64,000 bases of DNA from Streptomyces sp. NK15101. GTDB taxonomy: Bacteria > Actinomycetota > Actinomycetes > Streptomycetales > Streptomycetaceae. Shown here one piece after another: positions 33,592 to 40,721 of the stretch. The first letter of the stretch is position 1. Each line of letters opens with the position of its first letter. The notes below the pieces were generated by a model, which was not told the DNA's origin, did not search any database, and saw only the letters and a list, made by a program, of their open reading frames with translations. The translations under genes were made by a program, and so were the position numbers. Location: NCBI RefSeq assembly GCF_020400725.1, contig NZ_JAINVG010000026.1, positions 1 through 64,000 of the forward strand, written 5' to 3'.

Positions 33592-34836
33592 TTGTCCGAC
33601 AACGCTCTGCACGACTCCTTCTTCGCCCTGCACCACGGCCTGCCGCGGCAGGGTCCCGGCTCCGACGCCACCACCCGTCGGCTCCTCGCGCTCTCGGGGC
33701 GCCTTCCGGAACGTCCGCGCGTGCTCGACCTGGGCTGCGGTCCCGGCCGCTCCGCGCTGCTCCTGGCCGCCGAGGCGGGCGCCGAGGTGACCGCCGTCGA
33801 CACGCACGAACCGTTCCTCGCGGAGCTGCGGGAGACCGCCGCCGCCCGCGGGCTGGACGGCGCGGTCCGCACCCTGAACGCCGACATGGGCGCGCTGCCG
33901 TTCCCCGACGGCTCCTTCGACCTGGTCTGGGCGGAGAGCTCGGTCTTCGTCCTCGGCTTCGACCGGGCGCTGGCCGAATGGCGCCGGCTCCTGGCCCCCG
34001 GGGGCACGCTGGTGCTCACCGAGTGCGTCTGGACCACCGAGGAGCCGGGCCCGGCGGCCCGCGCCTTCTGGGAGGACCACTACGCCCTGCGCACCGTCGC
34101 CGAGAACGCGGCGGCGGCCGTGGAGGCCGGCTACCACGTCCTGGGGACCGTCCCGCAGCCCGAGAGCGACTGGGACGAGTACTACGTCCCGCTCGCCGCG
34201 CACGCCGACGCGGCGGACACCACCGTGCCCGGCATGGCCGAGGCGGTGGCGGGGGCCCGTGCCGAGATCGCGCTGCGGCGCGAGCACGGCTCCGACTACG
34301 GGTACGCCGGCTTCGCCCTGCGGGCCGCCGATCCGCGCTGGAGCACCCGGCCGGAGACCGACGCGGACGCGGCGGCGATCCGTCGGGTCGTGGCCACGGC
34401 CTTCGGGTCACAGGCCGAGGCCGATCTGGTCGACGCGCTCCGGCGGGACGACGCCTGGCTGCCGGGCCTGTCGTACGTGGCCGAGGCCCCGGACGGCACG
34501 GTCGCGGCGCACGCGCTGATCACCCGGTGTCTGGTGGACGGCGTCCCCGCGGCCGCGCTGGCCCCGGTCTCGGTGGCGCCCGCCCACCAGCGGACGGGGG
34601 CCGGGCAGGCCGTCGTCCGGGCGGTGCTCGACGCGGCGCGGCTGCGGGGAGAGCCGCTCGTGCTCGTGCTGGGCCATCCGGAGTACTACCCGCGGTTCGG
34701 TTTCGTACGGGCGTCCGAGTATGGAATCAAGCCAGGTTTCGAGGTTCCGGACGAGGCGATGATGGCGCTCGTCCTGGACGGCTCCGTGCCCGTTCCGCCG
34801 GGCACGCTCGTCTATCCGGCACCTTTCGGGGTGTAG
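33592..34836 (+). CDS. Fusion of SAM-dependent methyltransferase and GNAT acetyltransferase
   Basis: 414 residues from a TTG start with AAAGGG upstream. The first 230 residues are a class I methyltransferase: motif I RVLDLGCGPGRSALLLA, acidic VTAVDTHE and FDLVWAESSVF. The last 165 residues are a GNAT N-acetyltransferase: VSVAPAHQRTGAGQAVV is the acetyl-CoA motif and HPEYYPRFGFVRASEYG the YhbS-type signature. Joining the two suggests that one small molecule or amino group is both methylated and acetylated, or is handled in one complex. Substrate unknown. Confidence 0.88.
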   Translation: MSDNALHDSFFALHHGLPRQGPGSDATTRRLLALSGRLPERPRVLDLGCGPGRSALLLAAEAGAEVTAVDTHEPFLAELRETAAARGLDGAVRTLNADMGALPFPDGSFDLVWAESSVFVLGFDRALAEWRRLLAPGGTLVLTECVWTTEEPGPAARAFWEDHYALRTVAENAAAAVEAGYHVLGTVPQPESDWDEYYVPLAAHADAADTTVPGMAEAVAGARAEIALRREHGSDYGYAGFALRAADPRWSTRPETDADAAAIRRVVATAFGSQAEADLVDALRRDDAWLPGLSYVAEAPDGTVAAHALITRCLVDGVPAAALAPVSVAPAHQRTGAGQAVVRAVLDAARLRGEPLVLVLGHPEYYPRFGFVRASEYGIKPGFEVPDEAMMALVLDGSVPVPPGTLVYPAPFGV

Positions 34837-34854
34837 TGCCCCTTCGGCTCCCTA

Positions 34855-34897
34855 CCGCTCCCGCCGCACCGCTTGTACTCCGGTGCGGTGGGAGCGG
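34855..34897 (+). terminator. Hairpin terminator after the fusion gene
   Basis: Arms of 17 bases (CCGCTCCCGCCGCACCG and CGGTGCGGTGGGAGCGG, one G-T pair) enclose a nine-base loop, 18 bases after the stop. Confidence 0.7.
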
Positions 34898-34988
34898 CCA
34901 CGTCCGGACGCCGAAGTGCCGACAAGCCGCTTTTGTACGGCACACTGTGGGGGCCCCACCGGGCCGAGGACCGATGCGAAGGATGGGT

Positions 34989-35609
34989 ATGCCGACCACA
35001 CCAGCCCCCGCGGCTCAGATCTCGCCGGAGATCACGTCGAACGGCGTCCAGCCGTCCGGAGCCCCGGCGCCGATCATGCTCGAACTGGTCGACGAGGAGG
35101 GGAGGACCATCGGCACCGCGGAGAAGCTCGCCGCGCACCAGGCGCCGGGACAGCTCCACCGCGCCTTCTCGGTCTTCCTCTTCGACGAGTCGGGCCGGCT
35201 GCTGCTCCAGCGGCGGGCGCTCGGCAAGTACCACTCCCCCGGCGTCTGGTCGAACACCTGCTGCGGCCACCCCTACCCGGGCGAGGCGCCGTTCGCCGCG
35301 GCGGCCCGGCGGACCTTCGAGGAGCTGGGCGTCTCGCCGACGCTGCTCGCGGAGGCCGGCACCGTCCGCTACAACCACCCGGACCCGGCCTCGGGCCTGG
35401 TGGAGCAGGAGTTCAACCACCTCTTCGTCGGGCTCGTGCAGGCCGCGCCGCGGCCGGACCCGGAGGAGATCGAGTCCACCGACTTCGTGACCGCCGAGGA
35501 GCTGGTCGAGCGGCACGCCGCCGTGCCCTTCTCCGCCTGGTTCATGACGGTCCTGGACGCGGCGCGGCCGGCGATCAGGGAACTGACGGGTCCGTCCGGG
35601 GGCTGGTGA
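34989..35609 (+). CDS. idi: Isopentenyl-diphosphate delta-isomerase, type I
   Basis: 206 residues from an ATG with GAAGGA upstream (nearby in-frame ATGs at 34974 and 34983 are possible). It is a Nudix-like fold: HRAFSVFLFDESGRLLLQRRA, the catalytic cysteine in WSNTCCGHPYPGE and the metal-binding FEELGV. It interconverts isopentenyl and dimethylallyl diphosphate. It feeds the polyprenyl synthase and the hopanoid genes about 11 kb away. Confidence 0.96.
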   Translation: MPTTPAPAAQISPEITSNGVQPSGAPAPIMLELVDEEGRTIGTAEKLAAHQAPGQLHRAFSVFLFDESGRLLLQRRALGKYHSPGVWSNTCCGHPYPGEAPFAAAARRTFEELGVSPTLLAEAGTVRYNHPDPASGLVEQEFNHLFVGLVQAAPRPDPEEIESTDFVTAEELVERHAAVPFSAWFMTVLDAARPAIRELTGPSGGW

Positions 35610-35629
35610 GCCTCCGCGCTCCGGGCGCG

Positions 35630-35652
35630 CCTCCGGCCCTCGGGGCCGGAGG
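35630..35652. terminator. Bidirectional terminator between idi and the ATPase gene
   Basis: Perfect ten-base arms CCTCCGGCCC and GGGCCGGAGG with a three-base loop lie between two convergent genes. Confidence 0.75.
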
Positions 35653-35674
35653 CGGCCGGGGCCGGAGGGACTCC

Positions 35675-36163
35675 TCAGACGGGTCCCAGGGGGAGGGCCG
35701 CCCAGATGATCTTCCCGCCGCTCGCGGTGTGCTCGACGTCGCAGGCGCCGCCGGCCTCCTGGGCGATCTCGCGGACCAGGAGGAGGCCCCGGCCGCCGGT
35801 CTGTCCCCAGTCCGCCTCCAGTGCCTTGGGGCGGTAGGGGTGGTTGTCCTCGACGGACACCCGGACCCATTCGGGGCCGATCGCGACCTCCACCGCTATC
35901 TCCGGGGAGAGCAGCGCCGCGTGCCGCACGGCGTTGGTCACCAGCTCGGAGACGATCAGCAGCAGGCCGTCCATGATCTCCTCACGGACGGGGACGCCCT
36001 GACGGACCAGCAGGTCGCGCACGGCGTGCCGGGCCTGCGGGACGGAGACGTCGACCGCTGCAGCGGTGAAGCGCCAGACTCCTTCGTAGGAAGGTTGCCG
36101 GGCGGGGACACCCCCGTGGGTCTCCACGGTCCCGTTCCCACCCTCGTGCTCGATTCTCGCCAC
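35675..36163 (-). CDS. ATP-binding protein, RsbW-like anti-sigma/kinase domain
   Basis: 162 residues from a GTG. It has a HATPase_c fold of the anti-sigma type: LLLIVSELVTNAVRHA is the N-box, VSVEDNHPYRP the G1-like segment and GQTGGRGLLLVREIAQEAG the G2 box. Streptomyces carry many such single-domain kinases that bind anti-anti-sigma factors or act in partner-switch stress signalling. No partner gene is adjacent, so it is an orphan. Confidence 0.9.
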   Translation of the reverse strand: MARIEHEGGNGTVETHGGVPARQPSYEGVWRFTAAAVDVSVPQARHAVRDLLVRQGVPVREEIMDGLLLIVSELVTNAVRHAALLSPEIAVEVAIGPEWVRVSVEDNHPYRPKALEADWGQTGGRGLLLVREIAQEAGGACDVEHTASGGKIIWAALPLGPV

Positions 36164-36257
36164 GGATCGAGTCTTGGCAATACGCGCGAGCGGACCGGCC
36201 TACTGACCAGAAGTCGACACCTATCGGCCACCTTCTGATCGGCTGGGTATGCCAACG

Positions 36258-36923
36258 TCAGTTGTTCGACTGATCCTGTGCGGTTTCTGAGGATTCCGGA
36301 GGTGGGCCCTCCGGCGGCGGCGACGGAGTCACCATACTGACGATCCGCCTGCCGCCCACCCCGATCGCGATCAGACCCAGGCCGTCGAAGAGCAGGGCGA
36401 GCGAGAAGAAGACACCGAGGACGTACCGGCTGCTGTGCGGCCAGTCGAACAGGACCAGCAGACCGAGCAGCAGCCCGAAGGCGCCCTGGAACAGCGTCCA
36501 GCCGAACTGCGGCCCGCGCACCACCACGCTGCCCACCAGCCGGAACAGCCCGCCGGTGAGGAAGAGCAGGGCGGCGAACATCGTCAGCGCCTCCGCCGAG
36601 CCCTCCGGATGACGGATGACCACGACGCCGGCCGCGATGTTCAGGGCGGCCACCACCACGGCGAGCCAGAAGTAGCTGGTACCGCGGGACTGGACGGCCT
36701 GGAGCAGCCCCACGACGCCGCCGATCAGCAGCAGCCAGCCGAAGAGCAGCATCGAGGTCAGGGTGGCGGCACCCGTGTAGACCAGGCCGACGACACCGCC
36801 GATCACGAGCAGGGTGCCGAGCGCGGCGAGCCAGCTGAAGCCGCGGCTGAGCTTCTTCCCCTCGCGCGCCATCTCTCGGACGGGATCGGGGTCGGCTCGT
36901 GTCCCCCGGGCTTCCTCGGCCAT
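36258..36923 (-). CDS. HdeD-family (DUF308) membrane protein
   Basis: 221 residues from an ATG with AGGAGG six bases upstream. Six short hydrophobic helices form the two DUF308 repeats (for example WLAALGTLLVIGGVVGLVYTG and FGLLLGLLVLFDWP). The C-terminus is a Pro/Ser/Gln-rich tail (PSPPPEGPPPESS). HdeD is linked to acid resistance in enterobacteria; in Streptomyces the role is unknown. It is divergent from the enoyl-CoA hydratase gene. Confidence 0.9.
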   Translation of the reverse strand: MAEEARGTRADPDPVREMAREGKKLSRGFSWLAALGTLLVIGGVVGLVYTGAATLTSMLLFGWLLLIGGVVGLLQAVQSRGTSYFWLAVVVAALNIAAGVVVIRHPEGSAEALTMFAALLFLTGGLFRLVGSVVVRGPQFGWTLFQGAFGLLLGLLVLFDWPHSSRYVLGVFFSLALLFDGLGLIAIGVGGRRIVSMVTPSPPPEGPPPESSETAQDQSNN

Positions 36924-36989
36924 GCGGCGCCTCCTCGGAGCGACCCCTTCCTGATCGTACGTTCGGGCCCGGCGGATAGCATCCGCCCC

Positions 36990-37733
36990 ATGGAGCCGCA
37001 GCTGAAGGACAGCGTCACGGACGGGATCGCCACCGTCGTCATCTCCAACCCCGCCAAGCGCAACGCCATGAGCGTCGGCATGTGGCGCGCCCTCCCCGCC
37101 CTTCTGGAGCGGCTCGCCGCCGACCCGGCCGTCCGGGTGCTGGTCCTCACCGGCGAGGGCGACACCTTCTGCGCCGGGGCGGACATCGCGGCGCTGCGGG
37201 AGCCCGGGGACGAGCAGCAGGCCCTCGCGGTACGGGCCGAGGAGGCGCTCGCGGCCTTCCCCAAGCCGACCGTCGCGGCGGTGCGGGGCTTCTGCGTCGG
37301 GGGCGGCAGCCAACTCGCCGCCGCCTGCGACCTGCGCTTCGCCGAGGAGGGAGCCCGCTTCGGGATCACGCCCTCGAAGCTCGGCATCGTCTACGCCTCC
37401 TCCTCGACGCGCAGGCTCACCGCCCTGGTCGGCCCCTCGACCGCCAAGTACCTGCTGTTCTCCGGCGAGCTGATGGAGGCGGAGCGGGCGCTGCGGACCG
37501 GGTTCGTGGACGAGCTGCATCCGGCGGGCGCGCTGGACAAGCGGGTGGCCGAGTTCGCCCGGCTGCTCGCCTCCCGCTCGCTGCTCACCCAGGCGGCGGC
37601 CAAGGAGTTCGCCGACGGCCGCCTGGACCGGGACGCCCACTGGGCGGAGCAGGCACGTGGCAGCGGTGACACCGCCGAGGGCGTCGCCGCCTTCCTCGAA
37701 CGCCGCGCGCCCCGCTTCACGTACGGGCTCTGA
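36990..37733 (+). CDS. Enoyl-CoA hydratase/isomerase-family protein
   Basis: 247 residues of crotonase fold. The oxyanion-hole segments are FCAGADIAALRE and VRGFCVGGGSQLAAACDLRFA. In the second, the position of the usual catalytic glutamate (YS/GGCEL) is a Gln-Leu (GGGSQLA), so hydratase activity is uncertain. A later FGITPSKLGIVYASSSTRRL follows the fold. It may be an isomerase or a thioesterase-like member. It is a single gene, convergent by one base with the DJ-1 gene. Confidence 0.88.
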   Translation: MEPQLKDSVTDGIATVVISNPAKRNAMSVGMWRALPALLERLAADPAVRVLVLTGEGDTFCAGADIAALREPGDEQQALAVRAEEALAAFPKPTVAAVRGFCVGGGSQLAAACDLRFAEEGARFGITPSKLGIVYASSSTRRLTALVGPSTAKYLLFSGELMEAERALRTGFVDELHPAGALDKRVAEFARLLASRSLLTQAAAKEFADGRLDRDAHWAEQARGSGDTAEGVAAFLERRAPRFTYGL

Positions 37734-37734
37734 G

Positions 37735-38376
37735 TCAGTCCCGTGCGAGCGACTCGACGGGCCGTCCGCGCCAGTGCGCGACGATCGCGGCCGGGGCCTT
37801 CTCCGGCGAGCCCGCGTCGTACGGCGGCTGCGGGTCGTACTCGGTGAGGAGCTGGATCGTCTGGGCGGTCTCGTCCCCGGCGATCCGGCCGAGCAGGTGC
37901 AGCGCCATGTCGATGCCGGAGGAGACGCCGGCGGCCGTGACGTACTTGCCGTCGGAGACGACCCGTTCGCCGGTGGGCTCGACGCCCAGCGCCCGCAGTT
38001 CGTCGAAGGCGAGCCAGTGGGTGGTCGCCCGGCGGTCCTCCAGCAGGCCCGCCGAGGCGAGGATCAGCGAGCCGGTGCAGACGGAGGTGGTCCAGGTGCT
38101 GGTGGCGTCGGCGGTACGGAGCCAGTCGAGGATCTCCGGGTCGTTCATGGCGACCCGCGCGTCGGGACCGCCGGGGACCAGGACGACGTCCGGGCGCGGG
38201 ACCTCGGCGAGGCTCCGGTCGGCGACGAGCGCGAGACTGCCCTGGTCGTTGCGGACCGGGCCGGCCTCCTTGGCCACGAAGACGGTCTCGGCGCCGGGGA
38301 GGCGGGCGAGCAGCTCGTACGGGCCGACGGCGTCGAGGGTGGTGAAGCGGTCGTAGAGCAGGACGGCGATCTGCAC
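37735..38376 (-). CDS. DJ-1/PfpI-family protein
   Basis: 213 residues from a GTG with GAGAGGA six bases upstream. It begins MQIAVLLYDRFTTLDAVGPYE and contains the nucleophile elbow TTSVCTGSLILASAGLL, with the histidine in ATTHWLAFDEL. It resembles isonitrile hydratase InhA and the sensor half of GlxA regulators. It lies downstream of a full GlxA-type regulator with a similar first domain, so the pair may have come from duplication. It is cytoplasmic. Confidence 0.9.
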   Translation of the reverse strand: MQIAVLLYDRFTTLDAVGPYELLARLPGAETVFVAKEAGPVRNDQGSLALVADRSLAEVPRPDVVLVPGGPDARVAMNDPEILDWLRTADATSTWTTSVCTGSLILASAGLLEDRRATTHWLAFDELRALGVEPTGERVVSDGKYVTAAGVSSGIDMALHLLGRIAGDETAQTIQLLTEYDPQPPYDAGSPEKAPAAIVAHWRGRPVESLARD

Positions 38377-38501
38377 GGGGGTTCCTCTCGGTAAGTGGGA
38401 ACGGTGAGGGCGGGCCGGCCGGCCACGGATCGACGGGCGGGGGCCGGTCCACGAAGGGGTCGCCTCCGGACGGCGCTCGGTCGACCACCGGGTCGACCGG
38501 C

Positions 38502-38576
38502 GAGGCGGAGGCCGACGAGGCGGAGGCCGACGAGGCGGAGGCCGACGAGGCGGAGGCCGACGAGGCGGAGGCCGAC
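38502..38576. repeat. Five perfect 15-bp tandem repeats
   Basis: Unit GAGGCGGAGGCCGAC is present five times without change, between the GlxA-type and DJ-1 genes, about 16 bases after the former's stop. On the minus strand it could read as Ser-Ala repeats, but no good gene starts there. Confidence 0.9.
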
Positions 38577-38591
38577 GACACGGGCGGACGG

Positions 38592-39563
38592 TCAGGACAG
38601 GACCGCGTGGAAGCGGCGGCGGTACTCCGCGGGGCCGGTCGCCAGGGCTTTCAGGAAGGCGCGGCGCATGGCCTCGGGCGTGCCGTACCCGGAGGCGCGG
38701 GCGACCTCCTCGACGCCGCGCGAGGTCTCCTCCAGGAGCCGGCGGGCGTGTTCGAGCCGGACCCGGTCGACGTAGCGGCCGGGCGGGACGCCGGTCTCCG
38801 CGTGGAAGGCGCGGGCGAAGTGGCGGGGCGAGAGCCGGGCACGGGCGGCCAGCGCCTCGACGGAGAGGTCCGCCTCGGGATGCTCGGCGATCCAGGCCTG
38901 GAGGTCCCGAAGCGGCTCCCGGCGGGCGGTCTGGGCGGCCAACTGGGCGCTGAACTGGGCCTGGTTGCCGGGGCGGCGCAGGAAGACGACCAGGTGGCGG
39001 GCGACGGTGAGGGCGACGTCCCGGCCGAGGTCCTCCTCCACGAGGGCCAGGGCCAGGTCGATGCCGGCGGTGACCCCGGCGGAGGTGGAGACCCGGCCGT
39101 CCCGGACGAAGATGGGGTCCGGGTCCACCTCGACCCCGGGATGGCGGCGGGCGAGGTGCTCGCAGGCGACCCAGTGGGTCGTGGCCCGGTGGCCGTCGAG
39201 GAGTCCGGCCTCGGCGAGGAGCAGGGCGCCGGTGCAGACGGAGACCAGGCGTCCGGCCCCGGGGGCCTGGACGCGCAGCCAGTCGATCAGGGCCGGGTCG
39301 GGCGCGCGGGTGCCCTCGCCGCCGGGGACGACGAGGGTGTGCGGGGGCCCGTCGGCGACGGCGGCGTCGAGGGAGGTGTCGGGGAGCAGTCGCAGTCCGC
39401 TGTGCGTACGGACCGGTCCGCCGTCCAGGGAGGCCGTGCGGATCGGGTAGGCGGCCGGGTCCCCGGCGGCGCGGCCGGCACCGGCGAACACCTCGACGGG
39501 GCCGGTGACGTCGAGGCTCTGGACGCCGTCGAAGAGGACGACGAGGACGGGTCGCTGCGTCAT
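38592..39563 (-). CDS. GlxA-family transcriptional regulator (DJ-1 domain plus AraC helix-turn-helix)
   Basis: 323 residues from the ATG at 39563 with AAGGA upstream; an in-frame GTG at 39587 would add eight residues. Residues 1-180 are a DJ-1/PfpI domain with VSVCTGALLLAEAGLLDGHRATTHW. Residues 220-320 are an AraC DNA-binding domain (RARLSPRHFARAFHAETG, GVPPGRYVDRVRLE and ASGYGTPEAMRRAF). Such proteins activate catabolic genes in response to small metabolites. The likely target is the DJ-1 gene downstream. Confidence 0.93.
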   Translation of the reverse strand: MTQRPVLVVLFDGVQSLDVTGPVEVFAGAGRAAGDPAAYPIRTASLDGGPVRTHSGLRLLPDTSLDAAVADGPPHTLVVPGGEGTRAPDPALIDWLRVQAPGAGRLVSVCTGALLLAEAGLLDGHRATTHWVACEHLARRHPGVEVDPDPIFVRDGRVSTSAGVTAGIDLALALVEEDLGRDVALTVARHLVVFLRRPGNQAQFSAQLAAQTARREPLRDLQAWIAEHPEADLSVEALAARARLSPRHFARAFHAETGVPPGRYVDRVRLEHARRLLEETSRGVEEVARASGYGTPEAMRRAFLKALATGPAEYRRRFHAVLS

Positions 39564-39661
39564 GCCTCCATCCTTGGCGGCTCCCACGGCGTCCGCAACG
39601 ACGGGAAACCCACCTTTCCTGCCATCCCGCGCAGGCTCGCCCCGCCCGACCGTTCCCGTCG

Positions 39662-39677
39662 TACCGACCAGTCGGTA
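39662..39677. promoter_or_regulatory. TetR-type operator upstream of the SCO6745-family gene
   Basis: TACCGACCAGTCGGTA has perfect seven-base arms around CA and ends 11 bases before the ATG at 39689. This is a typical TetR-family operator. No TetR gene is adjacent, so the regulator is elsewhere. Confidence 0.55.
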
Positions 39678-39688
39678 ACGTTCGGTCC

Positions 39689-40555
39689 ATGACGACTGCT
39701 CTCCCCCCGCGCGCGGGCCGCCGGTGCCACAACGCCCTCAACCCGATCCACTCCACGCTGTACTTCTCGCCGGACCTGGACCGGGAGTTCGCCGCCCTCG
39801 GTCTCACCGACCAGAGCGCGATGCGGCTCGCCGCGCGGAGCGCCGCCCTCGGCGCGGTGGGCGCGGGCACGGTCGCCGCCACCTTCTACAACTACAACCA
39901 CGAGTTCCTCTCCGGGCACCTCCCCGCCGTCTGGGAGACCGCCTCCCCCGCCGAGGTCCTGGACGCGCGGCTGCGGGCCGCGGACGCCACCCTGCGGCGT
40001 CTGCTCGGCGACGAGGCCGTCGCCTCCCCGGAGATGGCCGAGGCGGCGGAGCTCGCCCTGCGCGCCACCGAGGCCTGCACCCGGCACGCCCGGCCGCTCT
40101 ACTCGGCCAACGCCGACCTGCCGGTGCCCGAGCAGCCCCACCTCGCCTACTGGTACGCCGCCACCCTGCTCCGCGAGCACCGCGGCGACGGCCACCTCTC
40201 GGCCCTGCTCTCCGTCGGCCTCGACCCCGTCGAGGCCCTCGCCTCCCACACCGCCACCGGCAAGGGCATGTCCCCGCGCTGGGTCCTCGGCACCCGCGGC
40301 TGGCGGCGCGCCGACTGGGACGCGGCCCGGGAGCGGCTGCGCGAGCGCGGGCTGCTCGACGCCGAGGGCGAGCTGACGGAGGCGGGGACGGCCCTGCGCG
40401 CCGAGCTGGAGGAGCACACCGACCGGCTGGACTCCGCACCGTACGAGCACCTCGGCGCGGCCGGGGTCGAGCGCCTCACCGAGCTGGGGCACGGCTTCCT
40501 GGTCGCGGCGGCCGGCGCGGGCGCCTTCCCGGCGGATCTGGTCGGCAAGGGCTGA
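39689..40555 (+). CDS. SCO6745-family protein (helix-turn-helix-like)
   Basis: 288 residues. It begins with ARRC-type text RRCHNALNPIHSTLYFSPDLDREF and has FYNYNHEFLSGHLPAVW, the hallmark of the SCO6745/SalK family as remembered. The C-terminal part resembles a winged helix (WDAARERLRERGLLDAEGELTEAG). Function is unknown; some relatives are near antibiotic-regulatory genes. It is a single gene, probably under a TetR repressor, and is closed by a very long hairpin. Confidence 0.85.
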   Translation: MTTALPPRAGRRCHNALNPIHSTLYFSPDLDREFAALGLTDQSAMRLAARSAALGAVGAGTVAATFYNYNHEFLSGHLPAVWETASPAEVLDARLRAADATLRRLLGDEAVASPEMAEAAELALRATEACTRHARPLYSANADLPVPEQPHLAYWYAATLLREHRGDGHLSALLSVGLDPVEALASHTATGKGMSPRWVLGTRGWRRADWDAARERLRERGLLDAEGELTEAGTALRAELEEHTDRLDSAPYEHLGAAGVERLTELGHGFLVAAAGAGAFPADLVGKG

Positions 40556-40564
40556 CCCGGCGGG

Positions 40565-40625
40565 CCGGGGCCCGTCTTCCGGATCGGGACGGCTCGCGGG
40601 GCCCGATCCGGAAGACGGGCCCCGG
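40565..40625 (+). terminator. Very long hairpin terminator before tex
   Basis: Two perfect 24-base arms (beginning CCGGGGCCCGTCTTCCGG) enclose a 13-base loop. It lies nine bases after the SCO6745-family stop and about 100 bases before tex. Confidence 0.85.
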
Positions 40626-40721
40626 GGACGCGCGCGGAACGGGCCGGTTACCGCGTACGGGTGACCGACCCGGCAGAATGCACTCGCAAGCTTGAGGCAC
40701 GAGAAGGCGAGTCGGGACACC

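Noticed and set aside
38502..38576. Possible CRISPR array
   Set aside because: The 15-base units are directly abutting with no spacers, and no cas genes are near.
38377..38581. Small Ser-Ala repeat protein read through the 15-bp repeats on the minus strand
   Set aside because: The frame continues into the DJ-1 gene in a wrong frame and has no ribosome-binding site.
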